Assembly (NCBI GenBank): GCA_000471925.1
Contig: CP006668.1
Location: 930,001-994,000, forward strand
Origin: Ralstonia pickettii DTP0602
GTDB taxonomy: Bacteria; Pseudomonadota; Gammaproteobacteria; Burkholderiales; Burkholderiaceae
Direction of reading: 5' to 3'
DNA length: 64,000 nt
Below the pieces are notes generated by a model that searched no databases, was not told where the DNA came from, and saw only the letters and a list, made by a program, of their open reading frames with translations. Numbering within the stretch: the stretch's first letter is position 1; every line of letters begins with the position of its first letter. The translations under genes were made by a program, and so were the position numbers. Of the stretch, positions 62,438-64,000 are shown piece by piece.

Positions 62438-63808
62438 ATGAGCAACACGAAATCCTTGCGCGGCACGGAACTGCTGCCAAGCGGCAATCGCCCGGGACAC
62501 CCAGCGAGCCAGGCCCGCAGCAGCGCCGTGGAAGCCGACACCAGGCAGGTACTGCGCCGCGCTACCGCAGCGGGCTTTATCGGCACCTTCATCGAGTGGT
62601 TCGACTACGCCGCCTACGGCTTTCTTGCGACCGTCATTGCGGTAGTGTTCTTTCCCAAGAGCGACCCGACCACCAGCCTGATGGCGACCTATGCCGTATT
62701 CGCGCTGTCCTTCGTCGTGCGTCCGATCGGAGGGGTGATCTGGGGGCATTTCGGCGACAAGTTCGGCCGGCGCAATACGTTGTCGCTGTCGATCATGATC
62801 ATGTCCTGCTCGACCTTCCTGATCGCTTTCCTGCCGACTTATGGGCAGGTGGGCCTGTGGGCGCCGGTACTGCTGCTTGTCATTCGGCTGGTCCAGGGCT
62901 TCTCGGCTTCAGGCGAATACGCCGGCGCCTCGGCGTTTCTTGCCGAATATGCACCGAACCGCAAGCGCGGGCTCTACACCAGTGTCATTCCCGCCGCGGA
63001 AGCCGCCGGCCTGCTGTTCGCATCGCTGTTCGTCGCCGGGCTGCATACGGTGCTGACCTCCGGACAGTTGCTCGAATGGGGCTGGCGCGTGCCGTTCCTG
63101 TTGGCCGCCCCTTTTGGGCTGGTTGGCCGTTACATCCGGCTTCAACTTGAAGATACGCCGAAGTTCGTCGCGATGGAGCAAGCCAATCATGCACCGCAGG
63201 CGCCGCTGCGCGAGTTGCTCACCTCGCATCGCCGCACCATGCTGATCGGCTTCGGCGTGACCTGCCTGAACGCCGTCGGCTTTTACTTGCTGCTCAGCTA
63301 TATGCCTGTGTACCTGTCAAAGGAACTCGGCATGAGTGACTCGGTTTCCTTCCTGGTGTCTACCGTATCGCTGGCTAGCTATGTGGTGATGATTTTCGTG
63401 ATGGGCTTTCTTTCCGACCGGTTCGGGCGGAAGACGATGCTGGTTTCCGCCTGCATCCTGTTTGCGCTCTTCACGGTGCCGCTGTTCCATTCGCTGTCGA
63501 GCGCCAGCATCGTCGGCATCTTGCTGATTCAGGTGGCACTGGGTGCCTTCCTCACCATCAACGACGGCACGCTGCCGTGCTTCCTGTCGGAGAGTTTTCC
63601 GACCCGTGTGCGATATAGCGGCTTTGCACTGTGTTTTAACAGCGCGAACGCCTTGTTCGGCGGCACCGCCCCCCTGGTTGCGACCTGGCTGATCAGCGCC
63701 ACGGGCAATAAGCTCGCGCCAGCCTGGTACCTGGTCGGGGCCGCGGTGGTGTCGCTGATTGCCATCCTGGCCAGCCGTACGCCCTCGGGCGGTGCGTTGC
63801 CGGACTGA
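62438..63808 (+). CDS. MFS transporter, metabolite:H+ symporter (MHS) family
   Basis: A 456-residue, 12-helix symporter related to ProP and KgtP. After a polar N-terminus of about 35 residues come GFIGTFIEWFDYAAYGFLAT and the loop motif GHFGDKFGRRNTLSLSI; RLVQGFSASGEYAGA and PNRKRGLYTS are MHS signatures. Members import betaines, proline, dicarboxylates or other osmolytes and acids. It is the last gene of the ureohydrolase unit and may carry the same substrate. Preceded by GGAGACAG. Confidence 0.9.
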   Translation: MSNTKSLRGTELLPSGNRPGHPASQARSSAVEADTRQVLRRATAAGFIGTFIEWFDYAAYGFLATVIAVVFFPKSDPTTSLMATYAVFALSFVVRPIGGVIWGHFGDKFGRRNTLSLSIMIMSCSTFLIAFLPTYGQVGLWAPVLLLVIRLVQGFSASGEYAGASAFLAEYAPNRKRGLYTSVIPAAEAAGLLFASLFVAGLHTVLTSGQLLEWGWRVPFLLAAPFGLVGRYIRLQLEDTPKFVAMEQANHAPQAPLRELLTSHRRTMLIGFGVTCLNAVGFYLLLSYMPVYLSKELGMSDSVSFLVSTVSLASYVVMIFVMGFLSDRFGRKTMLVSACILFALFTVPLFHSLSSASIVGILLIQVALGAFLTINDGTLPCFLSESFPTRVRYSGFALCFNSANALFGGTAPLVATWLISATGNKLAPAWYLVGAAVVSLIAILASRTPSGGALPD

Positions 63809-63859
63809 GCAAGCAAGGGGCGCAGCTTGACGCATAAGCTGTGATCCCGGGCAGCCCGG

Positions 63860-64000
63860 CCGCTAAGCGGCTACAAGACGACGCAGGAGAGACCGGGGAT
63901 GGTGCGTGCCATCCCCGGCGCCGACGGAGCAACTGCCCCGGAAACTCTCAGGCAAAAGGACTGTGGCGTCGATTCAAGAATCTGGAGAGTGGCGTTGCAA
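63860..64000 (+). promoter_or_regulatory. Glycine riboswitch, tandem type, cut by window edge
   Basis: The first aptamer carries the conserved GGAGAG (63886-63891), a G-rich hairpin with GGGGATGG pairing to CCATCCCC, CGGAGCAACTGCC-like core and the invariant CTCAGGCAAAAGGAC (63947-63961). After a short linker a second GGAGAG (63984-63989) opens aptamer two, which is cut off at base 64000. These riboswitches bind glycine and usually turn on gcvTHP or a glycine transporter. The regulated gene is to the right, outside the window. Confidence 0.92.

Overview
The window is high-GC DNA that reads like a Burkholderiales chromosome or megaplasmid, most probably Cupriavidus/Ralstonia. The signs are several Bug-family periplasmic receptors, many LysR regulators, betaproteobacterial porins ending in ...RHRF, CaiB/acyl-CoA dehydrogenase clusters, an orphan FlhC and a complete gentisate pathway. 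The genus is an inference; no rRNA or tRNA gene was seen.

Layout. 0-5.2 kb: truncated LacI regulator, YihY membrane protein, YjfB-like small protein, secreted serine hydrolase, and a porin C-terminal relic. 4.3-10.6 kb: LysR gene divergent from a five-gene 3-hydroxybenzoate/gentisate operon (dioxygenase, fumarylpyruvate hydrolase, maleylpyruvate isomerase, 6-hydroxylase, AAHS transporter). 10.7-11.9 kb: lone AAA ATPase with a palindrome on its -10 box. 12-23 kb: two adjacent acyl-CoA clusters, each with a CaiB-type CoA transferase, an acyl-CoA dehydrogenase and a Bug receptor, under LysR and IclR control. 23-36.7 kb: envelope and regulatory housekeeping genes (LpxL-like acyltransferase, DUF4153, FNR with all four cluster cysteines, orphan FlhC, BON protein, PLD-VTT fusion, entericidin-like lipoprotein). 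36.7-41.5 kb: AraC regulator divergent from an acyl-CoA-dehydrogenase-like/flavin reductase pair that probably forms a two-component monooxygenase, then a DMT exporter and a tartronate-semialdehyde-reductase-like enzyme.

41.7-49 kb is an accessory island with lower GC and many broken genes: a tyrosine integrase overlapping a DUF1016 (YhcG-type) nuclease gene interrupted by an amber codon, an intact IS630 element with clear ends and a passenger ORF, a 172-bp miniature element with Tn3-like inverted ends, a Bug gene with two frameshifts, and an H-NS-like relic.

49-58.6 kb is the most interesting catabolic locus: porin, LysR and NCS2 nucleobase-type permease on one strand, divergent from a VanB-like reductase, a VanA-like Rieske oxygenase, a TIM-barrel enzyme overlapping it, glutathione-dependent formaldehyde dehydrogenase and S-formylglutathione hydrolase. 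The set looks like uptake and oxidative demethylation of a methylated, possibly heterocyclic, substrate with built-in formaldehyde disposal. 58.9-63.8 kb: LysR divergent from a ureohydrolase, followed by an amino-acid-type ABC receptor and an MHS transporter. The window ends inside a glycine riboswitch whose regulated gene lies outside.
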